Origin: Bacteroidota bacterium
Lineage (GTDB): Bacteria > Bacteroidota > Bacteroidia > Bacteroidales > Lentimicrobiaceae
Direction of reading: 5' to 3'
NCBI GenBank assembly: GCA_009773455.1
Contig: WSXU01000007.1
Coordinates: 62,001-126,000, forward strand
Length of the DNA: 64,000 bases
Shown here: positions 53,243 through 62,202 of the stretch, piece by piece
How positions within the stretch are numbered: the stretch's first letter is position 1
Layout of the letters: each line of letters starts with the position of its first letter
Position numbers and translations under genes: made by a program
Notes under the pieces: generated by a model
Seen by the model: the letters and a program-made list of their open reading frames with translations, nothing else
Told to the model about the DNA's origin: nothing
Database searches by the model: none

Positions 53243-55081
53243 ATGATAGAAATTATTGTTAATAGAAGCTTTAACCTTCAGCTCCCAATCGATATGACTT
53301 TGCAGTTTATAGAGGAGAATCCATTACTAGTTGCTGACAGAATACCGTCGTTATATACGCTCTCATTTGAACTGCCACCAACTGCTTTAAATCTAAAAGC
53401 ATTTGGTTTCCCAAACCGTGTTTCGTCAATATCAGTCAAGAGGATTGTACCGGCTGAAATTATTCATTCAGGACTAGTAGTTTCAAGGGGTGAATTAATA
53501 CTGCTTGAAACATCGCAATCACTAAAAGTTCAATTTAAAGGAAGCAGAGAAAGTGGAAATCTAAGGAAAGAGTTGAATAATATTGATATGGGTGAGCATG
53601 AATATGGCCAGTTTCCAAAGAACCAGGAAGACCTTGATTACACTTCCCCTCTTCTTGAAGAATATACCGTCTCAATGCGGAGCATTGCATATAGTGCAAA
53701 TCCATATGCAATTGCTCCTGTGAAAATCCTCGGAACTGAGTGGGAAGGAAAGGAACTTAAAAACGGGTTTTTAAACGCCATGAAGCAATACATTAACTTC
53801 TGGAACCCATCTCGTGATAATTTATTCTTTGAGGACAATGGTTCTGCTGGAACCAGTCGTGCATATACCAGGACACCAGTTCTGCCTTTTCCATTCATAA
53901 AGGATATTATCAATAGTGCATTTGGAGAAACTCTTGAAAGTAATCCATTTGAAAATGATGTTGATCTGGCACGACTTGTTACGATTGCTATGAACCATAA
54001 ACATAATACAATGGGCACATTGTTGGGTTATTACATTGTTCCTGGTCCTGCTGGTAGGAAATATCCAGTAATGTTTCCTTTGGTTGATAGCTATGATGAT
54101 GTCGATAATGATGGATTACTACCACTTAAATATAAGATGCAATCATTTATGCAACAATATCTTTTTGCTGATTTCCTGAAGGATTTGATGAAAATTTTCT
54201 GTATGACAACGTTTCCAGGAATAAAATATAAAATGGAGTTTAATAATACAGTGATGGGATGGAAGGAAAGAGTAAACTGGGACGATAAACTAACTGGCTT
54301 GCCGGTATTCACAAAAGAAGAAGCAAAAAAGTATGTTTTTAAATACAGCGGTGTAGAGTCAAGTAATAAGGATGTTATTCTTAATAAATATAGTAATGTT
54401 AAAGCCATTTTTGATGCCGCCTATGAGACTGAGAACGATGATGCAGTTGTTTATGAAGACGAAAGTACTGGGGCACAATATAGTATTACCAGAACTTTAC
54501 GGGGTGAAGAATCATTTGTTTTTTTGTACTCTGAAGTAAAAAATGACCCTCTTGCAACAAAAGAGGATGATAGTGAACTGGACAAATTAGAGGTAGTGTC
54601 AAGGGTAAGACCAGCTACCATGAATATACAGGATTACTGGGAAAAGGACCTCACCGGTGAACTTATACCCAGAAAATATTGGTTTGTTCCACAGATAAGT
54701 AACACCGCACTAACTGAAGCTCCATACATAATGTTCTGGGCAGGATTTAAATATACATTCGATTCTGGCGGAATAACTACTTATCCTTGTTTACTGGCAC
54801 ATCATACTGATCAGTATGGAGCAAAACATCTGAATACATCTCTTCATCCGGACGGACCTGAAGGTTTAATTGAAAAATTTCATGGAAGCATGAAAGCCTG
54901 GGTGGAAAAAGATAAAATGAGAGTTAAGGGATCATTCAGGTTGACCTTATTGGAGATTATACAGCTTAAAATCTGGGTTAAGGTATATTTTCAAGGTCGA
55001 CTTTTTTATATTGAAAAACTGGACTATTCTCTCACCAATAAGGGCGTCAGCCTGGTAGATGTGGACCTCATTGAATGTTGA
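53243..55081 (+). CDS. tail tip/distal tail-associated protein
   Basis: 612 residues, just after the tape measure. Begins with a beta-rich domain (IEIIVNRSFNLQLPIDMTLQ, KRIVPAEIIHSGLVVSRGEL) like distal-tail or tail-associated proteins; the rest is beta-rich with a C-terminal WVKVYFQGRLFYIEKLDYSL. AT-richer than the tape measure 3' end. Position and fold suggest baseplate or tail tip; no enzymatic motif. Confidence 0.65.
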   Translation: MIEIIVNRSFNLQLPIDMTLQFIEENPLLVADRIPSLYTLSFELPPTALNLKAFGFPNRVSSISVKRIVPAEIIHSGLVVSRGELILLETSQSLKVQFKGSRESGNLRKELNNIDMGEHEYGQFPKNQEDLDYTSPLLEEYTVSMRSIAYSANPYAIAPVKILGTEWEGKELKNGFLNAMKQYINFWNPSRDNLFFEDNGSAGTSRAYTRTPVLPFPFIKDIINSAFGETLESNPFENDVDLARLVTIAMNHKHNTMGTLLGYYIVPGPAGRKYPVMFPLVDSYDDVDNDGLLPLKYKMQSFMQQYLFADFLKDLMKIFCMTTFPGIKYKMEFNNTVMGWKERVNWDDKLTGLPVFTKEEAKKYVFKYSGVESSNKDVILNKYSNVKAIFDAAYETENDDAVVYEDESTGAQYSITRTLRGEESFVFLYSEVKNDPLATKEDDSELDKLEVVSRVRPATMNIQDYWEKDLTGELIPRKYWFVPQISNTALTEAPYIMFWAGFKYTFDSGGITTYPCLLAHHTDQYGAKHLNTSLHPDGPEGLIEKFHGSMKAWVEKDKMRVKGSFRLTLLEIIQLKIWVKVYFQGRLFYIEKLDYSLTNKGVSLVDVDLIEC

Positions 55082-55082
55082 G

Positions 55083-55120
55083 TTGTCCTTTACCTATCTA
55101 CCCCCCAGAGCATAGATTTG
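55083..55120 (+). promoter_or_regulatory. phage late promoter-like motif, copy 4
   Basis: TTGTCCTTTA at 55083 and TAGATTTGCCGGAAAACA with TTTG at 55117, 34 bp apart; ATG at 55140. Nineteen bases of the second half (CATAGATTTGCCGGAAAAC) are shared with copy 2. Confidence 0.65.
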
Positions 55121-55139
55121 CCGGAAAACACCTTTGAGA

Positions 55140-55406
55140 ATGAGTGCTTATGAAATCCTTGCCGTGGCCAGTGCTTATATCGGGCTAATTATAACTGTGC
55201 TTAAAATGATCGGTGCACAAAACAAGCTGGTAACCGTGCGCCTGGAACGTGGCAGCATAAAAATGGCTGAGATGAAAAAAGACATCGACAAAATGAACGA
55301 GGATCTGAAGCAAAAAGCCAATAAGGATCTTGTGGAAAATCAGCTGAAGAACATCTCTGAGCAGCTTGGTGAAATAAAGCAAATGCTTGAAAAAAGGACC
55401 AAATAA
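55140..55406 (+). CDS. small membrane-anchored coiled-coil protein, lysis-module candidate
   Basis: 88 residues from ATG 55140: one membrane helix (about 3-25) then a coiled coil to the end (KMAEMKKDIDKMNEDLKQKA). Layout fits holin-associated or spanin-like accessory proteins. First gene after promoter motif copy 4 and upstream of a DUF5675 gene and a holin-like gene. Confidence 0.6.
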   Translation: MSAYEILAVASAYIGLIITVLKMIGAQNKLVTVRLERGSIKMAEMKKDIDKMNEDLKQKANKDLVENQLKNISEQLGEIKQMLEKRTK

Positions 55407-55407
55407 A

Positions 55408-55830
55408 ATGGATGTTTTCCTTATCCGTACTGATGAAAGCGATCAGGGTACTTTCGGCCGGCTGATAGCTCCGGAGGTTGCCCTCAGCATTCATCTTATC
55501 GAACTCCCCAACCGGGATAATGAAGTCGGGTTCTCGCGCATACCCGCCGGGGATTACATCTGTAAACCTTACAAGAGCCCAAAGTTTGGCCGGTGCTGGT
55601 TGGTTACAAATGTTCCCGGAAGAAGTGCAGTCCTTTTTCATAAAGGTAACCTTGCCGGTGATACCCGCAAAGGCTATAAGACCCATTCGCGCGGGTGCCT
55701 GCTGCCCGGCTGGTACCAGGGGAAAATCGGGGCGCAGCGGGCTATCCTGAATTCAACCCGGGCATTCAATGAAATGGCAACAAAAATAGGCCTGAGCAAT
55801 AGTTTTAAACTTAAAATACTTGAGCTATGA
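55408..55830 (+). CDS. DUF5675-family protein, possible endolysin-type
   Basis: 140 residues from ATG 55408. The family pattern is seen: FGRLI, HLIELPNRDNEVGFSRIPAG, SPKFGRCWLV, VPGRSAVLFHKGN, RGCLLPG. DUF5675 proteins are common in Bacteroidota phage lysis regions; the presence of His and Cys residues recalls L,D-transpeptidase or peptidase folds, but activity is not established. Between membrane proteins, so a role in lysis is plausible. Confidence 0.75.
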   Translation: MDVFLIRTDESDQGTFGRLIAPEVALSIHLIELPNRDNEVGFSRIPAGDYICKPYKSPKFGRCWLVTNVPGRSAVLFHKGNLAGDTRKGYKTHSRGCLLPGWYQGKIGAQRAILNSTRAFNEMATKIGLSNSFKLKILEL

Positions 55831-56420
55831 TTGAAACAGTTTTGGGAGTGGCCACCGGTTTTCTGGGAACCATCCTCACCAGCTTCACCAACCTGAAAAC
55901 CCAGAAGCTCAAAAATGAGCATGAGCTGAAGATGCGCAATTTTGACATCCAGGAGCGCAAACAGGAAGCCGAGCTTCAGATCGCCGTTGAAACTGCCCGT
56001 ACTGAAGCTGCCATCGATACCGCAGAAGCAGCCGCCTACACTGCCAGCCTGCAGACAGCCAACCTCGATGTGCTCACCGCTGAAAAGCTTCAGGTCCTTT
56101 CGCAGACCGGCGGCAGAGCGGGAAAGATCCTCAGTTTCCTTATGGGCCTCGTTGACACCTTCAGGGCATCGATCCGCCCGGGCCTCACAGTTTACCTGGT
56201 TGTGCTTACAACCATTCTCACATTCAAAGCCATCGAGATACTCTCGGTAAAACAATCGCTGCTCAGCCCGGAGCAGGCACGCGAGCTCTTTAACCAGGTG
56301 AGCGATGTGATCATCTATCTCACCATATCGGTTGTTACCTGGTGGTTTGGTGATCGCCGTACAGCTAAATTCCTGTACCGGCTCAATGATGGCAATGTCC
56401 AGGATAAAAAGGGCTACTAA
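55827..56420 (+). CDS. holin-like membrane protein
   Basis: 197 residues: an N-terminal membrane-associated segment (1-20), a long helical Ala/Glu/Lys-rich stretch (about 28-95), then two or three membrane helices (about 120-180) and the ending VVTWWFGDRRTAKFL, a sequence common to gene-transfer-type three-helix holins. Overlaps the previous stop by 4 bp. Probably forms the lysis pore. Confidence 0.65.
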   Translation: MIETVLGVATGFLGTILTSFTNLKTQKLKNEHELKMRNFDIQERKQEAELQIAVETARTEAAIDTAEAAAYTASLQTANLDVLTAEKLQVLSQTGGRAGKILSFLMGLVDTFRASIRPGLTVYLVVLTTILTFKAIEILSVKQSLLSPEQARELFNQVSDVIIYLTISVVTWWFGDRRTAKFLYRLNDGNVQDKKGY

Positions 56421-57692
56421 ATGACCGTTGTTGCCATCCAGAACCTGCCCGCCTTAATGCTGAGCGGGAATTTCCCTGATGAAGTCACCTTCCAGGGAAG
56501 TTCCGCCCCGGTTTCAATTTTTATGAATGGGGAATTGCTTCTGGAGGAAACCTATGAGCACGATGGCAATTACACCATCCACCTGAAGCTGAGGGACCTT
56601 TTCAATTCACTCCTGGAAACCGTTATTCCGATAGCCGGCGACGTGTTTATCCAGGAAGCTTCGGTGGCCGATTTCGGCATACAGGTAGAAGAGCAGGGAG
56701 GACCGGTAACCTACACATTTCGCCTGGTAAAAGGGGGCATAGATTCAGAGGATATCATAGACAGCACAACTTTCCTGTGGGGCAATTTCCTTACCTGGAA
56801 ACCTCAGGTAAAGAAAGTAAAGTACCTGGATCCGCAGTGGCTCACTTATTACTCCGTTCAGGAGGCCCGCCTTATGATACAGGCAACTTACCAGGAAGCT
56901 GATGAGCTTGTTACTTCTGACCCGGTATTACTTTACACCCTGCCTGTATATAAGAAGTGCACCATGAATGTAAAGTTTGAGCGCCTGTGGGCCGGATTTG
57001 CTCAGGAAGGCAGGGCACCATATTTCATCGATTGCTGGATCGCAGATGAGGGGAACGATAAAAAGACCTACACCCAGCGATATGTCCTCTCAGATGAATA
57101 CCATGAGTTCGATGACATTTTCGTGTTTGAAAATTCCCTGGGCGGGGTAGATGTGATCCGCTTCACCGGTGAACTGGAGCACCAGCTGGGGCATGAATTT
57201 AAAAGCGCCGTATTTGGTGAAGAAACCCGTGAATATGATATCATATTCAACCGGTCGTTTTCGAAGAATACCGGGTATTTCAAAAATGGCTATGAGCTTA
57301 TGTGGACATCAGATTTCATGGCCAGCTTAAACCGGCATCTGTATGTTTCCGGCTTACCGGTTCGTATAGTTGTAAAAAGCTTTGAGGCAAAGGATATCAA
57401 AACAGAGCTCAGCCATTACAATTTTACTTACAGCTTTGCCCGGCAGAGCAAATACCTGAGCAGCTCATCGGCAGCCGGCCAGCTCCCGGGAATGATGGCT
57501 GAATTCTCCGGCATGCCCTCAGTATGGGATGATATCTATGTAAGGATATTCGGAGATCAGGTGGTGGATGGGGTAAAAACCTTCCTGCAGCCGGTAAAGG
57601 CCAACGAGGTTAAACCTGCCACCGGTGACGACCTTATCCTGAATGAGCTTACAGTAAAAGATGGTGGTATCATAGACTGCGGGGAGTTTTAA
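56421..57692 (+). CDS. phage tail protein, unknown
   Basis: 423 residues, beta-rich, with an N-terminal Ig-like domain (PALMLSGNFPDEVTFQGSSA) and a C-terminal DQVVDGVKTFLQPVKANEVK, which resembles the fibre-trimer linker found in tail fibres. Adjacent to the fibre gene, so it likely belongs to the receptor-binding apparatus. Confidence 0.65.
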   Translation: MTVVAIQNLPALMLSGNFPDEVTFQGSSAPVSIFMNGELLLEETYEHDGNYTIHLKLRDLFNSLLETVIPIAGDVFIQEASVADFGIQVEEQGGPVTYTFRLVKGGIDSEDIIDSTTFLWGNFLTWKPQVKKVKYLDPQWLTYYSVQEARLMIQATYQEADELVTSDPVLLYTLPVYKKCTMNVKFERLWAGFAQEGRAPYFIDCWIADEGNDKKTYTQRYVLSDEYHEFDDIFVFENSLGGVDVIRFTGELEHQLGHEFKSAVFGEETREYDIIFNRSFSKNTGYFKNGYELMWTSDFMASLNRHLYVSGLPVRIVVKSFEAKDIKTELSHYNFTYSFARQSKYLSSSSAAGQLPGMMAEFSGMPSVWDDIYVRIFGDQVVDGVKTFLQPVKANEVKPATGDDLILNELTVKDGGIIDCGEF

Positions 57693-59555
57693 ATGTCAAC
57701 CATACTCACAAAAAGGTACCAGAGGGAAAAAGATATCCCAACTACCGGGCTCCAGGCCGGTGAGCTGATCATTGCCATCGATACCCGGAGTCTGTGGATG
57801 TGCATTTCAACGGATGAAAGGGTTAAGGTCTCCGATAATTTCAATCCCGATGATTACCTGCAGACAGGTTTAAACCTATCTGATGTTCCTGAAAAATCGA
57901 AAGCGAGGCAGAACCTTGAGGTATATAGTATTGTCGAGATAGATCATCTATTGCAGGGACTGAGGTGGAAAGCGCCGGTTAAGGTAATCACTACCCGCAG
58001 TATCGAGTTGGCAAGGGAACAGGAAATAGATGGCGTTTTTGTTTTAATCGGTGACCGGGTGCTGGTTAACAATCAGAGTGCAAGGTATGAGAATGGTATT
58101 TACGTTGTTTCGGGAGATCAATGGACCCGTGCTGAAGATGCTGATACTTCAGATGAACTGCTAAATGCTGCAGTTTTCGTTTCCCAGGGCACCACGTATG
58201 CAGATACGGCCTGGGTGTGTTCAACAGATCCTCCCATCGTAATTGGTACCAGTACAATCCGCTTTGTTCAGTTCTCGGCCTTAACCTATGTGCACCCCAG
58301 TGGCTTTACCAGCCAACCCCCAACATCAAACCTGGCAAATGCAGTAGTGATCTCCAGGATACTGGTAAACAGCGAAGGGCATATAACAGGAATCAATACC
58401 AGAAGCCTCACACCGGCCAATATCGGAGCTGCACCGGCTTCTCATGCTCATGCACTTCATACAAGGGGAAATGGTTTAACCGGTAGTAATTATGATGGAT
58501 CTGCCCCGGTCTCCTGGGCGGTGGATTTTGCCGGTAATGGCCAGGCAGTAACTGTGGCCCGAAGCGACCATAACCACGATAACCAGTATGCACCCTATGG
58601 GCATAACCATTACCTGACAAGCCTGGCAGATGTGCTTATTGATACGTTGGAACATGGAGATGTGCTCAGCTATGATTCTGCAGCTGATAACTGGGTAAAT
58701 GTGGCTGCTGGTATTCAGTTTTGGTCAAAAAATTCATACTTCCTTAGCCCGGCAACTCCAAATGACTGTATTTATCTTGAGACAAACAGGAATGTTGCTC
58801 TGGATATTTACTGCTCTAATGACGGCTCCAGTGGAACCACCGTCGGCATATCATCATGGACTCCTTTTGGAATCGGAGTTTATGGGGGAGGTGGTTTATA
58901 CGGTGTATTTGCAGATGGAGGTGATAGCGCAACAGGACTATTTGCAACAAGCTTTAATGGAGTTGGAGCGGAAATCATTACAGAAAGCGGACATGCCTTA
59001 TCAGCCACCGCTACCGGAGAATTAGGGAATGCGTTCTCAGCAGTGGCGTGGGACCGGGGTTTTGGTGCAAGCATTTACAGTAAGAATGGTTTACCCATGG
59101 CCGTTGGTTGCAACCATGATACCCTGGGTAATACTGTTTATGAAATGATACGTTTGGAGCGGAATTACGCTGGAGGGCAAGCTTCAGACGGAATAGGTGC
59201 GGCCATCGATTTTCATATTCAGGGCTCAGGATCTTCCTTTCTTAACTCTCGTTTCGCCTCAACACTCACAACCGCTCTGAATCTTCACATCACAAGCAAT
59301 TTTGAATGGTCTTTAATAAACGATGGACTTTTTGATATTGTGATGGACCTCTCCGGAAGCGGAATATTAAATGTGAAATCCGGTTACAAAGTCAATGGTA
59401 CAAATGGATTGAGCGGTTCTTCAACTGTCATTACCGGGGTTTCATATAATTCCATTACCAAAACCCTTGTATTTACCCGCTCGTCTATGTCCATCTCTGG
59501 TGGTATTGTGACCAGTGTTAATCCGGAACAAAACTTAAACATAGATCTTTCATGA
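57693..59555 (+). CDS. tail fibre protein with His-rich metal-binding-type repeats
   Basis: 620 residues, no overlap with its upstream gene (adjacent). Repeat-rich: after an N-terminal attachment part come segments such as PASHAHALHTRGNGLTG, DHNHDNQYAPYGHNH, typical HxH motifs that hold iron in T4-like fibre tips. The C-terminal half is Gly/Ser/Thr-rich beta structure. Expected to bind host surface. No DGR template or reverse transcriptase is present nearby. Confidence 0.75.
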   Translation: MSTILTKRYQREKDIPTTGLQAGELIIAIDTRSLWMCISTDERVKVSDNFNPDDYLQTGLNLSDVPEKSKARQNLEVYSIVEIDHLLQGLRWKAPVKVITTRSIELAREQEIDGVFVLIGDRVLVNNQSARYENGIYVVSGDQWTRAEDADTSDELLNAAVFVSQGTTYADTAWVCSTDPPIVIGTSTIRFVQFSALTYVHPSGFTSQPPTSNLANAVVISRILVNSEGHITGINTRSLTPANIGAAPASHAHALHTRGNGLTGSNYDGSAPVSWAVDFAGNGQAVTVARSDHNHDNQYAPYGHNHYLTSLADVLIDTLEHGDVLSYDSAADNWVNVAAGIQFWSKNSYFLSPATPNDCIYLETNRNVALDIYCSNDGSSGTTVGISSWTPFGIGVYGGGGLYGVFADGGDSATGLFATSFNGVGAEIITESGHALSATATGELGNAFSAVAWDRGFGASIYSKNGLPMAVGCNHDTLGNTVYEMIRLERNYAGGQASDGIGAAIDFHIQGSGSSFLNSRFASTLTTALNLHITSNFEWSLINDGLFDIVMDLSGSGILNVKSGYKVNGTNGLSGSSTVITGVSYNSITKTLVFTRSSMSISGGIVTSVNPEQNLNIDLS

Positions 59556-59878
59556 CAACAAAAACACTAAAACTCACATTCAAAGAAAGGGCAATGCTGC
59601 CTGAAATCCTCCCGGCCGCAGCAAACAAGCTGAAGCAGATTATTGTAAGATCTCTCATCCGGAAGGTAGAATTCACTCCGGAAGAAATAGAAAAATTTGA
59701 GATCAGGATATTGCGTGAGGAAATAAGGTGGAATCAGCAGGCTGCTTCAGAAACCTTTGAGCTTGAGCTGTCAGATTCTGAAGTAATCGTCCTGAAGGAA
59801 GCCAGTTCAGACCTGGATAAAAACAACCGGGTTACCCAGCATAACCTCAGCCTTATTGAAAAAATAGATAGCCTGTAA
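59552..59878 (+). CDS. small phage protein, unknown
   Basis: 108 residues, overlapping the fibre stop by 4 bp. Helical and charged (RSLIRKVEFTPEEIEKFEIR). Not recognised; probably structural accessory or chaperone for the fibre. Confidence 0.6.
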   Translation: MTTKTLKLTFKERAMLPEILPAAANKLKQIIVRSLIRKVEFTPEEIEKFEIRILREEIRWNQQAASETFELELSDSEVIVLKEASSDLDKNNRVTQHNLSLIEKIDSL

Positions 59879-59895
59879 TAGCCTGCAAAAGACGG

Positions 59896-60120
59896 ATGGA
59901 TCCTGCCTTAAAGAATATCATCAATTCTTTAACCTACGAAGTGGGGGCAAAATTCATCCGTACTGATGATATAGAAAGAATTGCAGAAGCATATGCTGAG
60001 CTGAAATTCGCATCTGGCTACAAACTGGGCTATATGGACCGGTCGGATGAAATTTATACCCATGAAATGGTTACCCGGTACCATGAGTTTATTGGGAAAC
60101 AGGAATATCCTGAGGATTAG
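59896..60120 (+). CDS. small phage protein, unknown
   Basis: 74 residues, mostly helical (LKNIINSLTYEVGAKFIRTD). The last rightward gene of the prophage; its stop overlaps the end of the converging integrase gene. Confidence 0.55.
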   Translation: MDPALKNIINSLTYEVGAKFIRTDDIERIAEAYAELKFASGYKLGYMDRSDEIYTHEMVTRYHEFIGKQEYPED

Positions 60121-61313
60121 TGAGGCTTCGGAAAACCATGAATAATTCGGCTGTTCCGGTTGCCAAAGTGCCGCTTTACATAATGGTCCGTTGTTTCAAT
60201 GCTTTTGTGGCCGAAGTGGTTCTTCACTTCCTCCAGGGTTAAGCCGGCCTCCAGCAGTTTTCCCCCACCAGTGTGCTTCATTGAGTAAAACTTATAGATC
60301 TTGGGTAGTTTAAGTTCATCCCGGAATTTATTGAATCTTTCACGTAATGTATTTTGTCCAAGTGGTTCAATTCCGGGTACCCCATTTCTACCAAAGACAT
60401 AGAAATCCGGTTTAAAAAGGTTTATCTGATATTTGATGCAGAGTTCTGCTAAATCCACCGGCATATCAACGGTTCGCCTGTTTATTTTTGAGTTCACATC
60501 ATCAACAACTACCTTGTAGCTGTGAACATCAATATCTTTAACCTTTAAAAAACGCAATTCCTGTCCTGGTCTGATGGCCAGGTAGTACTGAAACATACAG
60601 GCCAGGTAAAGTTGAGGGTTCCTATCCTGAATAATACTTAACAGCAATTTCAAATCCCTGTCATTGATAGGCCTTGCAGCCATATCTTTTGATTTTGGAG
60701 GTCTGACAACGTCAAAAACAGGATTAACGTTGATTTTTCCCTTTTTAACCAGGTAATTGTAATAGTCCTTCAGGATCTGCTCATACCTGAGAATAGTCAC
60801 CCTATCAAGCTTACTCTCTATGATAAGGAAATCAAAATACCGGAGAATGATTTTATTGTCAATCTCCGTCAAATCATACTCCCCAAATTTGGCATGTTCG
60901 AGCCATTGGATATATATCCGCAATTTGCTCTGGTAGGTGGAATAGGTTTTGGGTTTAAGTCCGTTCTTTCTGCTTTGCAGGTATTCTGAGATATAGAAAC
61001 GGGTGTTCTTTACTGTTTTCTTGGTTGCATTGAACTTTCTGGATAGAAGCTCGTAATCCGTTTCATCTTTGTAAATGAATTTCTCTGAATCATCAAGCGG
61101 GTTCCAGCCTGCTTTCAACTTTTTAATTAATTCAGCAACCAACTTCTTACCCCATACTCTTTTCTGAGCAGTGGTTTCACATTGCTTAAAACCTTCATAA
61201 ACTTTTCTTGGAACCATTTTATCAGTCAATGGATTCTTGACTGAAAAATAAACATACCAGTCACCGTTGCTACCTTCTACAACGCGCGGTACTGAAGCGA
61301 TTTTTGTTTTCAT
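60117..61313 (-). CDS. int: tyrosine-type site-specific integrase
   Basis: 398 residues from ATG 61313 (a GTG at 61337 would add eight residues that lie in a repeat). A core-binding domain (about 95-190) and a catalytic domain (about 210-395): Arg in LAIRPGQELRFL, the box II YSMKHTGGG, GHKS in NHFGHKSIETTDHY with the catalytic Tyr. Box II reads YxxKH rather than the canonical HxxRH, a substitution often seen in integrases of Bacteroidota. It would integrate and excise the phage at tRNA-Ala, 100 bp to its right. Confidence 0.92.
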   Translation of the reverse strand: MKTKIASVPRVVEGSNGDWYVYFSVKNPLTDKMVPRKVYEGFKQCETTAQKRVWGKKLVAELIKKLKAGWNPLDDSEKFIYKDETDYELLSRKFNATKKTVKNTRFYISEYLQSRKNGLKPKTYSTYQSKLRIYIQWLEHAKFGEYDLTEIDNKIILRYFDFLIIESKLDRVTILRYEQILKDYYNYLVKKGKINVNPVFDVVRPPKSKDMAARPINDRDLKLLLSIIQDRNPQLYLACMFQYYLAIRPGQELRFLKVKDIDVHSYKVVVDDVNSKINRRTVDMPVDLAELCIKYQINLFKPDFYVFGRNGVPGIEPLGQNTLRERFNKFRDELKLPKIYKFYSMKHTGGGKLLEAGLTLEEVKNHFGHKSIETTDHYVKRHFGNRNSRIIHGFPKPH

Positions 61314-61327
61314 AACCTGGTTTTTAT

Positions 61328-61346
61328 GCGTCCCCACACATAAAAC
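61328..61346 (+). repeat. 19-base repeat shared with 14336-14355
   Basis: GCGTCCCCACACATAAAAC; differs at one base from the copy at 14336. It lies in the leader of the integrase gene, near the attachment site. Confidence 0.5.
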
Positions 61347-61440
61347 AAGGTCACTTTTTTCTATTCAGACAAGTTTTTCAGATCAATAGAAAATCAAATT
61401 TCATCTAATCCATTGATTTTAAAGAACTTGAAGAAAGGTA

Positions 61441-61458
61441 GTGGAGCGTAGGGGAGTC
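61441..61458. repeat. right attachment site (attR core) within tRNA-Ala
   Basis: GTGGAGCGTAGGGGAGTC, identical to 12970-12987, and the last 17 bases of the tRNA plus one. The integrated phage copy restores the tRNA 3' end here. Confidence 0.88.
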
Positions 61459-61515
61459 GAACCCCTGACCTTTAGACTGCCAGTCTAACGCTCTAGCCAA
61501 CTGAGCTAACGCCCC
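61442..61515 (-). tRNA. tRNA-Ala (anticodon GGC)
   Basis: 74 nt on the minus strand. All arms fold: acceptor GGGGCGT/ACGCTCC with the G3-U70 pair that marks tRNA-Ala, D arm GCTC/GAGC, anticodon stem TTAGA/TCTAA with loop CTGGCAG (anticodon GGC), T arm AGGGG/CCCCT with TTCGA. CCA is not encoded. It is the phage attachment site. Confidence 0.97.
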
Positions 61516-61611
61516 GGTTAAAACGAATGTTTGTAAAATCGGGACTGCAAATTTATAACTTTTTCGTTATTTTAAAAGAAATATTTTTCGCATTTCTTTT
61601 GCATCTTTGCA

Positions 61612-62193
61612 ATGAAAAGAAACAGCATGGGCATGGAAAATATGCGGTTGTTCGTTGCTATAAAAATTGATCCGCAGGAACAATTCCTGAACACATACGG
61701 ATTCCTTAAGCAGGCGCTTGATTTCAACATTATTAAGTGGGTTGAACTTCAGAATATCCACCTGACCCTTAAATTCATCGGCGATACTCTTCCCGATGAG
61801 GTTCCACAAATCATTGAAGCACTTTCAGAAGCCTGTGAGGGAATTAGTCCATTCCAGCTTGAAATTGCAAATACAGGTGTATTTGGAAGCAATTACAATC
61901 CAAAAGTTATCTGGTTTGGCATTACACCCAATGCAATGCTTTCAAGCCTTGCTCAAAATGTCTCATCAAAACTTGAAACAGTGGGCATCCTGGGAGACCG
62001 GCAAAATTTTGTCCCTCATCTTACCATCGGACGAATCCGCGAGATAAAGGACAAAAAGTATTTTCAGCAACTTATGGGAAGATTCAATGAAGTGGAACTG
62101 CAAAGTCAGGCTGTAACCGGATTCACTTTATATGAGAGTATTCTGAAGCGTGAGGGTCCGCAATACAATGAACTGGAAACCTATCATTTCTGA
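61612..62193 (+). CDS. thpR: RNA 2',3'-cyclic phosphodiesterase (ThpR/LigT family)
   Basis: 193 residues; a 2H phosphoesterase with two HxT motifs, HLTLKFIG (about 56-63) and HLTIGRIR (about 136-143), symmetrical around a pseudo-twofold fold. The family hydrolyses or ligates 2',3'-cyclic RNA ends; the exact activity is not inferred. Possible starts: ATG at 61612, or internal ones at 61627 and 61642 (the last gives MRLFVAI, the usual family start). Confidence 0.9.
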   Translation: MKRNSMGMENMRLFVAIKIDPQEQFLNTYGFLKQALDFNIIKWVELQNIHLTLKFIGDTLPDEVPQIIEALSEACEGISPFQLEIANTGVFGSNYNPKVIWFGITPNAMLSSLAQNVSSKLETVGILGDRQNFVPHLTIGRIREIKDKKYFQQLMGRFNEVELQSQAVTGFTLYESILKREGPQYNELETYHF

Positions 62194-62202
62194 TTATTGT
62201 TT

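Larger units (their letters stand above)
12970..61458. mobile_element. complete-looking tailed-phage prophage, about 48.5 kb
   Basis: The ends are an 18-bp direct repeat (12970-12987 and 61441-61458) whose right copy is the 3' end of tRNA-Ala. A tyrosine integrase (60117-61313) lies inside the right end and a repressor inside the left end. Between them are replication, terminase, portal, capsid, tape-measure, tail-fibre and holin-like genes, so it is a tailed double-stranded DNA phage; the tape measure with no recognised sheath gene suggests a siphovirus-like particle. All essential structural modules seem present, with three accessory blocks inserted at about 19.1-22.9, 31.6-37.4 and 42.4-49.0 kb. 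Confidence 0.9.

Noticed and set aside
57693-59555. Diversity-generating retroelement target in the fibre gene
   Set aside because: No reverse transcriptase, template repeat or accessory protein gene is seen in the window.
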